Of a DNA stretch of 64,000 nucleotides, positions 1-11,930 are shown one piece after another. The position numbers and the translations under genes are program-made. The number at the start of each line of letters is the position of its first letter. The first letter of the stretch is position 1. The stretch comes from Calendula officinalis (Eukaryota; Streptophyta; Magnoliopsida; Asterales; Asteraceae), in assembly GCA_963853835.1 (NCBI GenBank), contig OY970824.1, forward strand, positions 41,920,727 to 41,984,726, given 5' to 3'. The notes beneath the pieces are model-generated. The model searched no databases and was not told where the DNA came from. It worked only from the letters and a program-made list of their open reading frames with translations.

Positions 1-3000
1 TTATGGGTTATGGACACCTATTACTTGTAAAATGGATATTTATAGGCTATTGGACATGGCTAGTAGTTATAATGGTTCAAGGGCCATCGATATGAGTTAT
101 GGACATGTAGTGGTTATAATGGTTCACTGGCCTTGGTTATGGGTTATGGACACCTATTACTTGTAAAATGGATATCTATAGGCTAGTGGTCATGGTTACT
201 AGTTGTAATGGTTCATGGGCCATCAGTATAAGTTATGGACGTCTAGTGGTTATAATGGTTCAAGAACCATGGTTATGGGTTATGGACACCTATTACTTGT
301 AAAATGTATATCTGTAGGCTATTGGACATGGCTAGTAGTTATAATGGTTCAAGAGCCATCAGTATCAGTTATGGACATCTAGTGGTTATAATGATTCAAG
401 GACCATGGTTATGGGTTATGGACACCTATTACTTGAAAATGGATATCTGTAGGCTATTGGACATGGCTAGTAGTTATAATGGTTCAAGGGCCATCAGTAT
501 CAGTTATGGACATCTAGTGGTTATAATGATTCAAGGACCACGGTTATGGGTTATGGACACCTATTTCTTGTAAAATGGATATCTATAGGCTATTGGTCAT
601 GGCTAGTAGTTATAATGGTTCAAGGGCCATCGATATGAGTTATGGACATGTAGTGGTTATAATGGTTCACTGGCCTTGGTTATGGGTTATGGACACCTAT
701 TACTTGTAAAATGGATATTTATAGGCTATTGGTCATGGCTAGTAGTTATAATGGTTCAAGGGCCATCAGTATCAGTTATGGAAAACTACTGGTTATAATG
801 GTTCAAGGACCATGGTTATGGGTTATGGACACCTATTACTTGTAAAATGCATATCTGTAGGCTATTGGACATGGCTCGTAGTTATAATGGTTCAAGAGCC
901 ATCAGTATCAGTTATGGACATCTAGTGGTTATAATGATTCAAGGACCATGGTTATGGGTTATGGACACCTATTACTTGTAAAATGGATATCTGTAGGCTA
1001 TTGGACATGGCTAGTAGTTATAATGGTTCAAGGGCCATCAGTATCAGTTATGGACATCTAGTGGTTATAATGATTCAAGGACCACGGTTATGGGTTATGG
1101 ACACCTGTTACTTGTAAAATGGATATTTATAGGCTATTGGTCATGGCTAGTAGTTATAATGGTTCAAGGGCCATCGATATGAGTTATGGACATGTAGTGG
1201 TTATAATGGTTCACTGGCCTTGGTTATGGGTTATGGACATCTATTACTTGTAAAATGGATATCTATAGGCTAGTGGTCATGGTTACTAGTTGTAATGGTT
1301 CATGGGCCATCAGTATAAGTTATGGACGTCTAGTGGTTATAATGGTTCAAGAACCATGGTTATGGGTTATGGACACCTATTACTTGTAAAATGTATATCT
1401 GTAGGCTATTGGACATGGCTAGTAGTTATAATGGTTCAAGAGCCATCAGTATCAGTTATGGACATCTAGTGGTTATAATGATTCAAGGACCATGGTTATG
1501 GGTTATGGACACCTATTACTTGTAAAATGGATATCTGTAGGCTATTGGACATGGCTAGTAGTTATAATGGTTCAAGGGCCATCAGTATCAGTTATGGACA
1601 TCTAGTGGTTATAATGATTCAAGGACCACGGTTATGGGTTATGGACACCTATTACTTGTAAAATGGATATCTATAGGCTATTGGTCATGGCTAGTAGTTA
1701 TAATGGTTCAAGGGCCATCGATATGAGTTATGGACATGTAGTGGTTATAATGGTTCACTGGCCTTGGTTATGGGTTATGGACACCTATTACTTGTAAAAT
1801 GGATATTTATAGGCTATTGGTCATGACTAGTAGTTATAATGGTTCAAGGGCCATCAGTATCAGTTATGGACAACTACTGGTTATAATGGTTCAAGGACCA
1901 TGGTTATGGGTTATGGACACCTATTACTTGTAAAATGGATATCTATAGGCTATTGGTCATGGCTAGTAGTTATAATGGTTCAAGGGCCATCAGTATCAGT
2001 TATGGAAAACTACTGGTTATAATGGTTCAAGGACCATGGTTATGGGTTATGGACACCTATTACTTGTAAAATGGATATCTATAGGCTACTGTTCATGGTT
2101 ACTAATTATAATGGTTCATGGGCCATCAATATCAGTTATGGACATCTAGTGGTTATAATGGTTCAAGAACCATGGTTATGGGTTATGGACACCTATTACT
2201 TGTAAAATGTATATCTGTAGGCTATTGGACATCGCTAGTAGTTATAATGGTTCAAGGGCCATCAGTTTCAGTTATGGACATCTAGTGGTTATAATGATTC
2301 AAGGAGCATGGTTATGGGTTATGGACACCTATTACTTGTAAAAGGGATATCTGTAGGCTATTGGACATGGCTAGTAGTTATAATGGTTCAAGGGCCATCA
2401 GTATCAGTTATGGACATCTAGTGGTTAAAATGATTCAAGGACCACGGTTATGGGTTATGGACACCTATTACTTGTAAAATGGATATTTATAGGCTATTGG
2501 TCATGGCTAGTAGTTATAATGGTTCAAGGGCCATCGATATGAGTTATGGACATGTAGTGGTTATAATGGTTCACTGGCCTTGGTTATGGGTTATGGACAC
2601 CTATTACTTGTAAAATGGATATCTATAGGCTAGTGGTCATGGTTACTAGTTATAATGGTTCATGGGCCATCAGTATAAGTTATGGACATCTAGTGGTTAT
2701 AATGGTTCAAGAACCATGGTTATGGGTTATGGACACCAATTACTTGTAAAATGTATATCTGTAGGCTATTGGACATGGCTCGTAGTTATAATGGTTCAAG
2801 AGCCATCAGTATCAGTTATGGACATCTAGTGGTTATAATGATTCAAGGACCATGGTTATGGGTTATGGACACCTATTACTTGTAAAATGGATATCTGTAG
2901 GCTATTGGACATGGCTAGTAGTTATAATGGTTCAAGGGCCATCAGTATCAGTTATGGACATCTAGTGGTTATAATGATTCAAGGACCACGGTTATGGGTT

Positions 3001-4918
3001 ATGGACGCCTATTACTTGTAAAATGGATATTTATAGGCTATTGGTCATGGCTAGTAGTTATAATGGTTCAAGGGCCATCGATATGAGTTATGGACATGTA
3101 GTGGTTATAATGGTTCACTGGCCTTGGTTATGGGTTATGGACACCTATTACTTGTAAAATGGATATCTATAGGCTAGTGGTCATGGTTACTAGTTATAAT
3201 GGTTCATGGGCCATCAGTATAAGTTATGGACATCTAGTGGTTATAATGGTTCAAGAACCATGGTTATGGGTTATGGACACCTATTACTTGTAAAATGTAT
3301 ATCTGTAGGCTATTGGACATCGCTAGTAGTTATAATGGTTCAAGGGCCATCAGTATCAGTTATGGACAACTACTGGTTATAATGGTTCAAGGACCATGGT
3401 TATGGGTTATGGACACCTATTACTTGTAAAATGGATATCTATAGGCTATTGGTCATGGCTAGTAGTTATAATGGTTCAAGGGCCATCAGTATCAGTTATC
3501 GAAAACTACTGGTTATAATGGTTCAAGGACCATGGTTATGGGTTATGGACACCTATTACTTGTAAAATGGATATCTATAGGCTATTGGTCATGGCTAGTA
3601 GTTACAATGGTTCAAGGGCCATCGATATGAGTTATGGACATGTAGTGGTTATAATGGTTCACTGGCCTTGGTTATGGGTTATGGACACCTATTACTTGTA
3701 AAATGGATATCTATAGGCTACTGTTCATGGTTACTAGTTACAATGGTTCATGGGCCATCAATATCAGTTATGGACATCTAGTGGTTATAATGGTTCAAGA
3801 ACCATGGTTATGGGTTATGGACACCTATTACTTGTAAAATGTATATCTGTAGGCTATTGGACATCGCTAGTAGTTATAATGGTTCAAGGGCCATCAGTTT
3901 CAGTTATGGACATCTAGTGGTTATAATGATTCAAGGAGCATGGTTATGGGTTATGGACACCTATTACTTGTAAAATGGATATCTGTAGGCTATTGGACAT
4001 GGCTAGTAGTTATAATGGTTCAAGGGCCATCAGTATCAGTTATGGACATCTAGTGGTTATAATGATTCAAGGACCACGGTTATGGGTTATGGACACCTGT
4101 TACTTGTAAAATGGATATTTATAGGCTATTGGTCATGGCTAGTAGTTATAATGGTTCAAGGGCCATCGATATGAGTTATGGACATGTAGTGGTTATAATG
4201 GTTCACTGGCCTTGGTTATGGGTTATGGACACCTATTACTTGTAAAATGGATATCTATAGGCTAGTGGTCATGGTTACTAGTTGTAATGGTTCATGGGCC
4301 ATCAGTATAAGTTATGGACGTCTAGTGGTTATAATGGTTCAAGAACCATGGTTATGGGTTATGGACACCTATTACTTGTAAAATGTATATCTGTAGGCTA
4401 TTGGACATGGCTAGTAGTTATAATGGTTCAAGAGCCATCAGTATCAGTTATGGACATCTAGTGGTTATAATGATTCAAGGACCATGGTTATGGGTTATGG
4501 ACACCTATTACTTGAAAATGGATATCTGTAGGCTATTGGACATGGCTAGTAGTTATAATGGTTCAAGGGCCATCAGTATCAGTTATGGACATCTAGTGGT
4601 TATAATGATTCAAGGACCACGGTTATGGGTTATGGACACCTATTTCTTGTAAAATGGATATCTATAGGCTATTGGTCATGGCTAGTAGTTATAATGGTTC
4701 AAGGGCCATCGATATGAGTTATGGACATGTAGTGGTTATAATGGTTCACTGGCCTTGGTTATGGGTTATGGACACCTATTACTTGTAAAATGGATATTTA
4801 TAGGCTATTGGTCATGGCTAGTAGTTATAATGGTTCAAGGGCCATCAGTATCAGTTATGGAAAACTACTGGTTATAATGGTTCAAGGACCATGGTTATGG
4901 GTTATGGACACCTATTAC
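1..4918. repeat. HOR block, 4,079-bp duplication
   Basis: Positions 1-839 and 4080-4918 match at a shift of 4,079 bp, which is 30 monomers minus 1 bp. Both copies share the 1-bp deletion cttgaaaatgg (near 434 and 4513) and the rare cctatttcttg (near 560 and 4640). They differ at a few sites, such as gacatgg/gtcatgg near 53. After 839 the monomer order diverges. A second relation inside the block is a 22-monomer shift (2,992 bp) linking the rare acctgttac at about 1107 and 4099. The block is a mosaic of overlapping long-period duplications rather than a clean HOR. Confidence 0.75.
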
Positions 4919-5379
4919 TTGTAAAATGGATATCTATAGGCTATTGGTCATGGCTAGTAGTTACAATGGTTCAAGGGCCATCGATATGAGTTATGGACAT
5001 GTAGTGGTTATAATGGTTCACTGGCCTTGGTTATGGGTTATGGACACCTATTACTTGTAAAATGGATACCTATAGGCTACTGGTCATGGTTACTAGTTAT
5101 AATGGTTCATGGGCATCAGTATCAGTTATGGACATCTAGTGGTTATAATGGTTCAAGAACCATGGTTATGGGTTATGGACACCTATTACTTGTAAAATGT
5201 ATATCTGTAGGCTATTGTACATGGCTAGTAGTTATAATGGTTCAAGGGCCATCAGTATCAGTTATGGACATCTAGTGGTTATAATGATTCAAGGACCATG
5301 GTTATGGGTTATGGACACCTATTACTTGTAAAATGGATATCTATAGGCTTTTGGTCATGGCTAGTAGTTATAATGGTTC

Positions 5380-5460
5380 AAGGGCCATCAGTGTCAGTTA
5401 TGGACATCTAATGGTTATAATGGTTCGACGACGATTGTTATGGGTAATGGACACCTATTA
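5380..5460. repeat. CpG-bearing variant monomer (cgacgacgatt), first of 13
   Basis: This monomer replaces the usual ttcaaggaccatgg with ttcgacgacgattg and has gggtaatgg for gggttatgg. It also has cagtgtcag and catctaatgg. The cgacgacgatt core starts at 5426, 7738, 13154, 16139, 17449, 34704, 37508, 39497, 40943, 42914, 48217, 62445 and 63280. It holds three CpGs in a satellite otherwise poor in CpG. The 63280 copy keeps catctagtgg and is the least like the others. It is absent from 17.5-34.7 kb and 48.3-62.4 kb. Confidence 0.88.
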
Positions 5461-6176
5461 CTTGTAAAATGGTTATCTATAGGCTATTGGTCATGGCTAG
5501 TAGTTATAATGGTTCAAGGACCATCGATATGAGTTATGGACATGTAGTGGTTATAATGGTTCACTGGCCTTGGTTATGGGTTATGGACACCTATTACTTG
5601 TAAAATGGATATCTATAGGCTACTGGTCATGGTTACTAGTTATAATGGTTCAAGGGCCATCAGTATCAGTTATGGAAAACAACTGGTTATAATGATTCAA
5701 GGACCACGGTTATGGGTTATGGACACCTATTACTTGTAAAATGGATATTTATAGGCTATTGGTCATGGCTAGTAGTTATAATGGTTCAAGGGCCATCGAT
5801 ATGAGTTATGGACATCTTGTGGTTATAATGGTTCACTAGCCTTGGTTATGGGTTATGGACACCTATTACTTGTAAAATGGATATCTATAGGCTAGTGGTC
5901 ATGGTTACTAGTTATAATGGTTCATGGGCCATCAGTATAAGTTATGAACATCTAGTGGTTATAATGGTTCAAGAACCATGGTTATGGGTTATGGACACCT
6001 ATTACTTGTAAAATGTATATCTGTAGGCTATTGGACATGGCTAGTAGTTATAATGGTTCAAGACCCATCAGTATCAGTTATGGACATCTAGTGGTTATAA
6101 TGATTCAAGGACCATGGTTATGGGTTATGGACACCTATTACTTGTAAAATGGATATCTGTAGGCTATTGGACATGG

Positions 6177-6312
6177 CTAGTAGTTATAATGGTTCAAGGG
6201 CCATCAGTATCAGTTATGGACATCTAGTGGTTATAATGATTCAAGGACCACGGTTATGGGTTATGGACACCTATTACTTGTAAAATGGATATCTATAGGC
6301 TATTGGTCATGG
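6177..6312. repeat. Representative 136-bp monomer with three subrepeats
   Basis: This monomer shows the internal trimer clearly. S1 is 6177-6223 (47 bp), S2 is 6224-6270 (47 bp) and S3 is 6271-6312 (42 bp). S1 and S2 both begin ctagt(a/g)gttataatg and end gttatggaca; by hand alignment of typical sequences they agree at about 38 of 47 positions. S3 begins ctattacttgtaaaatgg and ends attgg(a/t)catgg, and aligns less well with a gap of about 5 bp. The satellite therefore probably arose by triplication of a unit of about 45 bp. S2 also holds a perfect tandem heptamer, ggttatg twice, at 6252-6265. Confidence 0.85.
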
Positions 6313-7999
6313 CTAGTAGTTATAATGGTTCAAGGGCCATCGATATGAGTTATGGACATGTAGTGGTTATAATGGTTCACTGGCCTTGGTTATGGGTTAT
6401 GGACACCTATTACTTGTAAAATGGATATTTATAGGCTATTGGTCATGGCTAGTAGTTATAATGGTTCAAGGGCCATCAGTATCAGTTATGGAAAACTACT
6501 GGTTATAATGGTTCAAGGACCATGGTTATGGGTTATGGACACCTATTACTTGTAAAATGGATATCTATAGGCTATTGGTCATGGCTAGTAGTTACAATGG
6601 TTCAAGGGCCATCGATATGAGTTATGGACATGTAGTGTTTATAATGGTTCACTGGCCTTGGTTATGGGTTATGGACACCTATTACTTGTAAAATGGATAT
6701 CTATAGGCTACTGTTCATGGTTACTAGTTATAATGGTTCATGGGCCATCAATATCAGTTATGGACATCTAGTGGTTATAATGGTTCAAGAACCATGGTTA
6801 TGGGTTATGGATACCTATTACTTGTAAAATGTATATCTGTAGGCTATTGGACATCGCTAGTAGTTATAATGGTTCAAGGGCCATCAGTTTCAGTTATGGA
6901 CATCTAGTGGTTATAATGATTCAAGGAGCATGGTTATGGGTTATGGACACCTATTACTTGTAAAATGGATATCTGTAGGCTATTGGACATGGCTAGTAGT
7001 TATAATGGTTCAACGGCCATCAGTATCAGTTATGGACATCTAGTGGTTATAATGATTCAAGGACCACGGTTATGGGTTATGGACACCTATTACTTGTAAA
7101 ATGGATATTTATAGGCTATTGGTCATGGCTAGTAGTTATAATGGTTCAAGGGCCATCGATATGAGTTATGGACATGTAGTGGTTATAATGGTTCACTGAC
7201 CTTGGTTATGGGTTATGGACACCTATTACTTGTAAAATGGATATCTATAGGCTAGTGGTCATGGTTACTAGTTATAATGGTTCATGGGCCATCAGTATAA
7301 GTTATGGACATCTAGTGGTTATAATGGTTCAAGAACCATGGTTATGGGTTATGGACACCTATTACTTGTAAAATATATATCTGTAGGCTATTGGACATGG
7401 CTAGTAGTTATAATGGTTCAAGAGCCATCAGTATCAGTTATGGACATCTAGTGGTTATAATGATTCAAGGACCATGGTTATGGGTTATGGACACCTATTA
7501 CTTGTAAAATGGATATCTGTAGGCTATTGGACATGGCTAGTAGTTATAATGGTTCAAGGGCCATCAGTATCAGTTATGGACATCTAGTGGTTATAATGAT
7601 TCAAGGACCATGGTTATGGGTTATGGACACCTATTACTTGTAAAATGGATATCTATAGGCTTTTGGTCATGGCTAGTAGTTATAATGGTTCAAGGGCCAT
7701 CAGTGTCAGTTATGGACATCTAATGGTTATAATGGTTCGACGACGATTGTTATGGGTAATGGACACCTATTACTTGTAAAATGGTTATCTATAGGCTATT
7801 GGTCATGGCTAGTAGTTATAATGGTTCAAGGACCATCGATATGAGTTATGGACATGTAGTGGTTATAATGGTTCACTGGCCTTGGTTATGGGTTATGGAC
7901 ACCTATTACTTGTAAAATGGATATCTATAGGCTACTGGTCATGGTTACTAGTTATAATGGTTCAAGGGCCATCAGTATCAGTTATGGAAAACTACTGGT

Positions 8000-10900
8000 T
8001 ATAATGATTCAAGGACCACGGTTATGGGTTATGGACACCTATTACTTGTAAAATGGATATTTATAGGCTATTGGTCATGGCTAGTAGTTATAATGGTTCA
8101 AGGGCCATCGATATGAGTTATGGACATGTAGTGGTTATAATGGTTCACTGGCCTTGGTTATGGGTTATGGACACCTATTACTTGTAAAATGGATATCTAT
8201 AGGCTAGTGGTCATGGTTACTAGTTATAATGGTTCGTGGGCCATCAGTATAAGTTATGGACATCTAGTGGTTATAATGGTTCAAGAACCATGGTTATGGG
8301 TTATGGACACCTATTACTTGTAAAATGTATATCTGTAGGCTATTGGACATGGCTAGTAGTTATAATGGTTCAAGAGCCATCAGTATCAGTTATGGACATC
8401 TAGTGGTTATAATGATTCAAGGACCATGGTTATGGGTTATGGACACCTATTACTTGTAAAATGGATATCTGTAGGCTATTGGACATGGCTAGTAGTTATA
8501 ATGGTTCAAGGGCCATCAGTATCAGTTATGGACATCTAGTGGTTATAATGATTCAAGGACCACGGTTATGGGTTATGGACACCTATTACTTGTAAAATGG
8601 ATATCTATAGGCTATTAGTCATGGCTAGTAGTTATAATGGTTCAAGGGCCATCGATATGAGTTATGGACAAGTAGTGGTTATAATGGTTCACTGGCCTTG
8701 GTTATGGGTTATGGACACCTATTACTTGTAAAATGGATATTTATAGGCTATTGGTCATGGCTAGTAGTTATAATGGTTCAAGGGCCATCAGTATCAGTTA
8801 TGGAAAACTACTGGTTATAATGGTTCAAGGACCATGGTTATGGGTTATGGACACCTATTACTTGTAAAATGGATATCTATAGGCTATTGGTCATGGCTAG
8901 TAGTTACAATGGTTCAAGGGCCATCGATATGAGTTATGGACATGTAGTGGTTATAATGGTTCACTGGCCTTGGTTATGGGTTATGGACACCTATTACTTG
9001 TAAAATGGATATCTATAGGCTACTGTTCATGGTTACTAGTTATAATGGTTCATGGGCCATCAATATCAGTTATGGACATCTAGTGGTTATAATGGTTCAA
9101 GAACCATGGTTATGGGTTATGGATACCTATTACTTGTAAAATGTATATCTGTAGGCTATTGGACATCGCTAGTAGTTATAATGGTTCAAGGGCCATCAGT
9201 TTCAGTTATGGACATCTAGTGGTTATAATGATTCAAGGAGCATGGTTATGGACACCTATTACTTGTAAAATGGATATCTGTAGGCTATTGGACATGGCTA
9301 GTAGTTATAATGGTTCAAGGGCCATCAGTAACAGTTATGGACATCTAGTGGTTATAATGATTCAAGGACCACGGTTATGGGTTATGGACACCTATTACTT
9401 GTAAAATGGATATTTATAAGCTATTGGTCATGGCTAGTAGTTATAATGGTTCAAGGGCCATCGATATGAGTTATGGACATGTAGTGGTTATAATGGTTCA
9501 CTGACCTTGGTTATGGGTTATGGACACCTATTACTTGTAAAATGGATATCTATAGGCTAGTGGTCATGGTTACTAGTTATAATGGTTCATGGGCCATCAG
9601 TATAAGTTATGGACATCTAGTGGTTATAATGGTTCAAGAACCATGGTTATGGGTTATGGACACCTATTACTTGTAAAATATATATCTGTAGGCTATTGGA
9701 CATGGCTAGTAGTTATAATGGTTCAAGAGCATCAGTATCAGTTATGGACATCTAGTGGTTATAATGATTCAAGGACCATGGTTATGGGTTATGGACACCT
9801 ATTACTTGTAAAATGGATATCTGTAGGCTATTGGACATGGCTAGTAGTTATAATGGTTCAAGGGCCATCAGTATCAGTTATGGACATCTAGTGGTTATAA
9901 TGATTCAAGGACCACGGTTATGGGTTATGGACACCTATTACTTGTAAAATGGATATCTATAGGCTATTGGTCATGGCTAGTAGTTATAATGGTTCAAGGG
10001 CCATCGATATGAGTTATGGACATGTAGTGGTTATAATGGTTCACTGGCCTTGGTTATGGGTTATGGACACCTATTACTTGTAAAATGGATATCTATAGGC
10101 TAGTGGTCATGGTTACTAGTTATAATGGTTCATGGGCCATCAGTATAAGTTATGGACATCTAGTGGTTATAATGGTTCAAGAACCATGGTTATGGGTTAT
10201 GGACACCTATTACTTGTAAAATGTATATCTGTAGGCTATTGGACATGGCTAGTAGTTATAATGGTTCAAGAGCCATCAGTATCAGTTATGGACATCTAGT
10301 GGTTATAATGATTCAAGGACCATGGTTATGGGTTATGGACACCTATTACTTGTAAAATGGATATCTGTAGGCTATTGGACATGGCTAGTAGTTATAATGG
10401 TTCAAGGGCCATCAGTATCAGTTATGGACATCTAGTGGTTATAATGATTCAAGGACCACGGTTATGGGTTATGGACACCTATTACTTGTAAAATGGATAT
10501 CTATAGGCTATTAGTCATGGCTAGTAGTTATAATGGTTCAAGGGCCATCGATATGAGTTATGGACATGTAGTGGTTATAATGGTTCACTGGCCTTGGTTA
10601 TGGGTTATGGACACCTATTACTTGTAAAATGGATATTTATAGGCTATTGGTCATGGCTAGTAGTTATAATGGTTCAAGGGCCATCAGTATCAGTTATGGA
10701 AAACTACTGGTTATAATGGTTCAAGGACCATGGTTATGGGTTATGGACACCTATTACTTGTAAAATGGATATCTATAGGCTATTGGTCATGGCTAGTAGT
10801 TACAATGGTTCAAGGGCCATCGATATGAGTTATGGACATGTAGTGGTTATAATGGTTCACTGGCCTTGGTTATGGGTTATGGACACCTATTACTTGTAAA

Positions 10901-11930
10901 ATGGATATCTATAGGCTACTGTTCATGGTTACTAGTTATAATGGTTCATGGGCCATCAATATCAGTTATGGACATCTAGTGGTTATAATGGTTCAAGAAC
11001 CATGGTTATGGGTTATGGATACCTATTACTTGTAAAATGTATATCTGTAGGCTATTGGACATCGCTAGTAGTTATAATGGTTCAAGGGCCATCAGTTTCA
11101 GTTATGGACATCTAGTGGTTATAATGATTCAAGGAGCATGGTTATGGACACCTATTACTTGTAAAATGGATATCTGTAGGCTATTGGACATGGCTAGTAG
11201 TTATAATGGTTCAAGGGCCATCAGTAACAGTTATGGACATCTAGTGGTTATAATGATTCAAGGACCACGGTTATGGGTTATGGACACCTATTACTTGTAA
11301 AATGGATATTTATAAGCTATTGGTCATGGCTAGTAGTTATAATGGTTCAAGGGCCATCGATATGAGTTATGGACATGTAGTGGTTATAATGGTTCACTGA
11401 CCTTGGTTATGGGTTATGGACACCTATTACTTGTAAAATGGATATCTATAGGCTAGTGGTCATGGTTACTAGTTATAATGGTTCATGGGCCATCAGTATA
11501 AGTTATGGACATCTAGTGGTTATAATGGTTCAAGAACCATGGTTATGGGTTATGGACACCTATTACTTGTAAAATATATATCTGTAGGCTATTGGACATG
11601 GCTAGTAGTTATAATGGTTCAAGAGCATCAGTATCAGTTATGGACATCTAGTGGTTATAATGATTCAAGGACCATGGTTATGGGTTATGGACACCTATTA
11701 CTTGTAAAATGGATATCTGTAGGCTATTGGACATGGCTAGTAGTTATAATGGTTCAAGGGCCATCAGTATCAGTTATGGACATCTAGTGGTTATAATGAT
11801 TCAAGGACCACGGTTATGGGTTATGGACACCTATTACTTGTAAAATGGATATCTATAGGCTATTGGTCATGGCTAGTAGTTATAATGGTTCAAGGGCCAT
11901 CGATATGAGTTATGGACATGTAGTGGTTAT
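8000..11930. repeat. HOR block, two copies of a 14-monomer unit (1,896 bp)
   Basis: Sequence from about 8.0 to 9.9 kb repeats at a shift of 1,896 bp, which is 14 x 136 minus 8. Both copies carry the same 7-bp deletion in the heptamer pair (near 9246 and 11142) and the same 1-bp deletion in caagagcatcag (near 9728 and 11624). The rare gctattagtc at 8611 and 10507 is also shared. A private substitution, gttcgtggg near 8235, occurs only in the first copy. The unit overlaps the 17-mer block, so successive duplications had different endpoints. Confidence 0.82.

Larger units (their letters stand above)
5235..9860. repeat. HOR block, two copies of a 17-monomer unit (2,312 bp)
   Basis: Landmarks recur at exactly 17 x 136 = 2,312 bp: the cgacgacgatt monomer at 5426 and 7738, and the atcagtttcag monomer at 6883 and 9195. 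After a 7-bp deletion in the second copy the shift becomes 2,305 bp, seen for gttcactgac at 7191 and 9496 and for aaatatatat at 7371 and 9676. The copies differ by scattered substitutions, for example aaaacaactgg versus aaaactactgg near 5675 and 7987. Boundaries are approximate. Confidence 0.82.

Noticed and set aside
304..573. 89-codon open frame, identical again at 4383-4652, and similar short frames at 5027, 9141, 9589, 11037, 11485, 14557, 31720, 37734, 39368, 41169, 42785, 47124, 62982 and 63424
   Set aside because: They are the satellite read across two monomers; the 136-bp period shifts frame each time and the peptides are only translations of the repeat. No codon bias, domain or signal supports a gene.
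6252..6265. Interstitial telomere repeat
   Set aside because: The heptamer ggttatg occurs only twice per monomer and does not match the plant unit TTTAGGG; no run of true telomere units is present.
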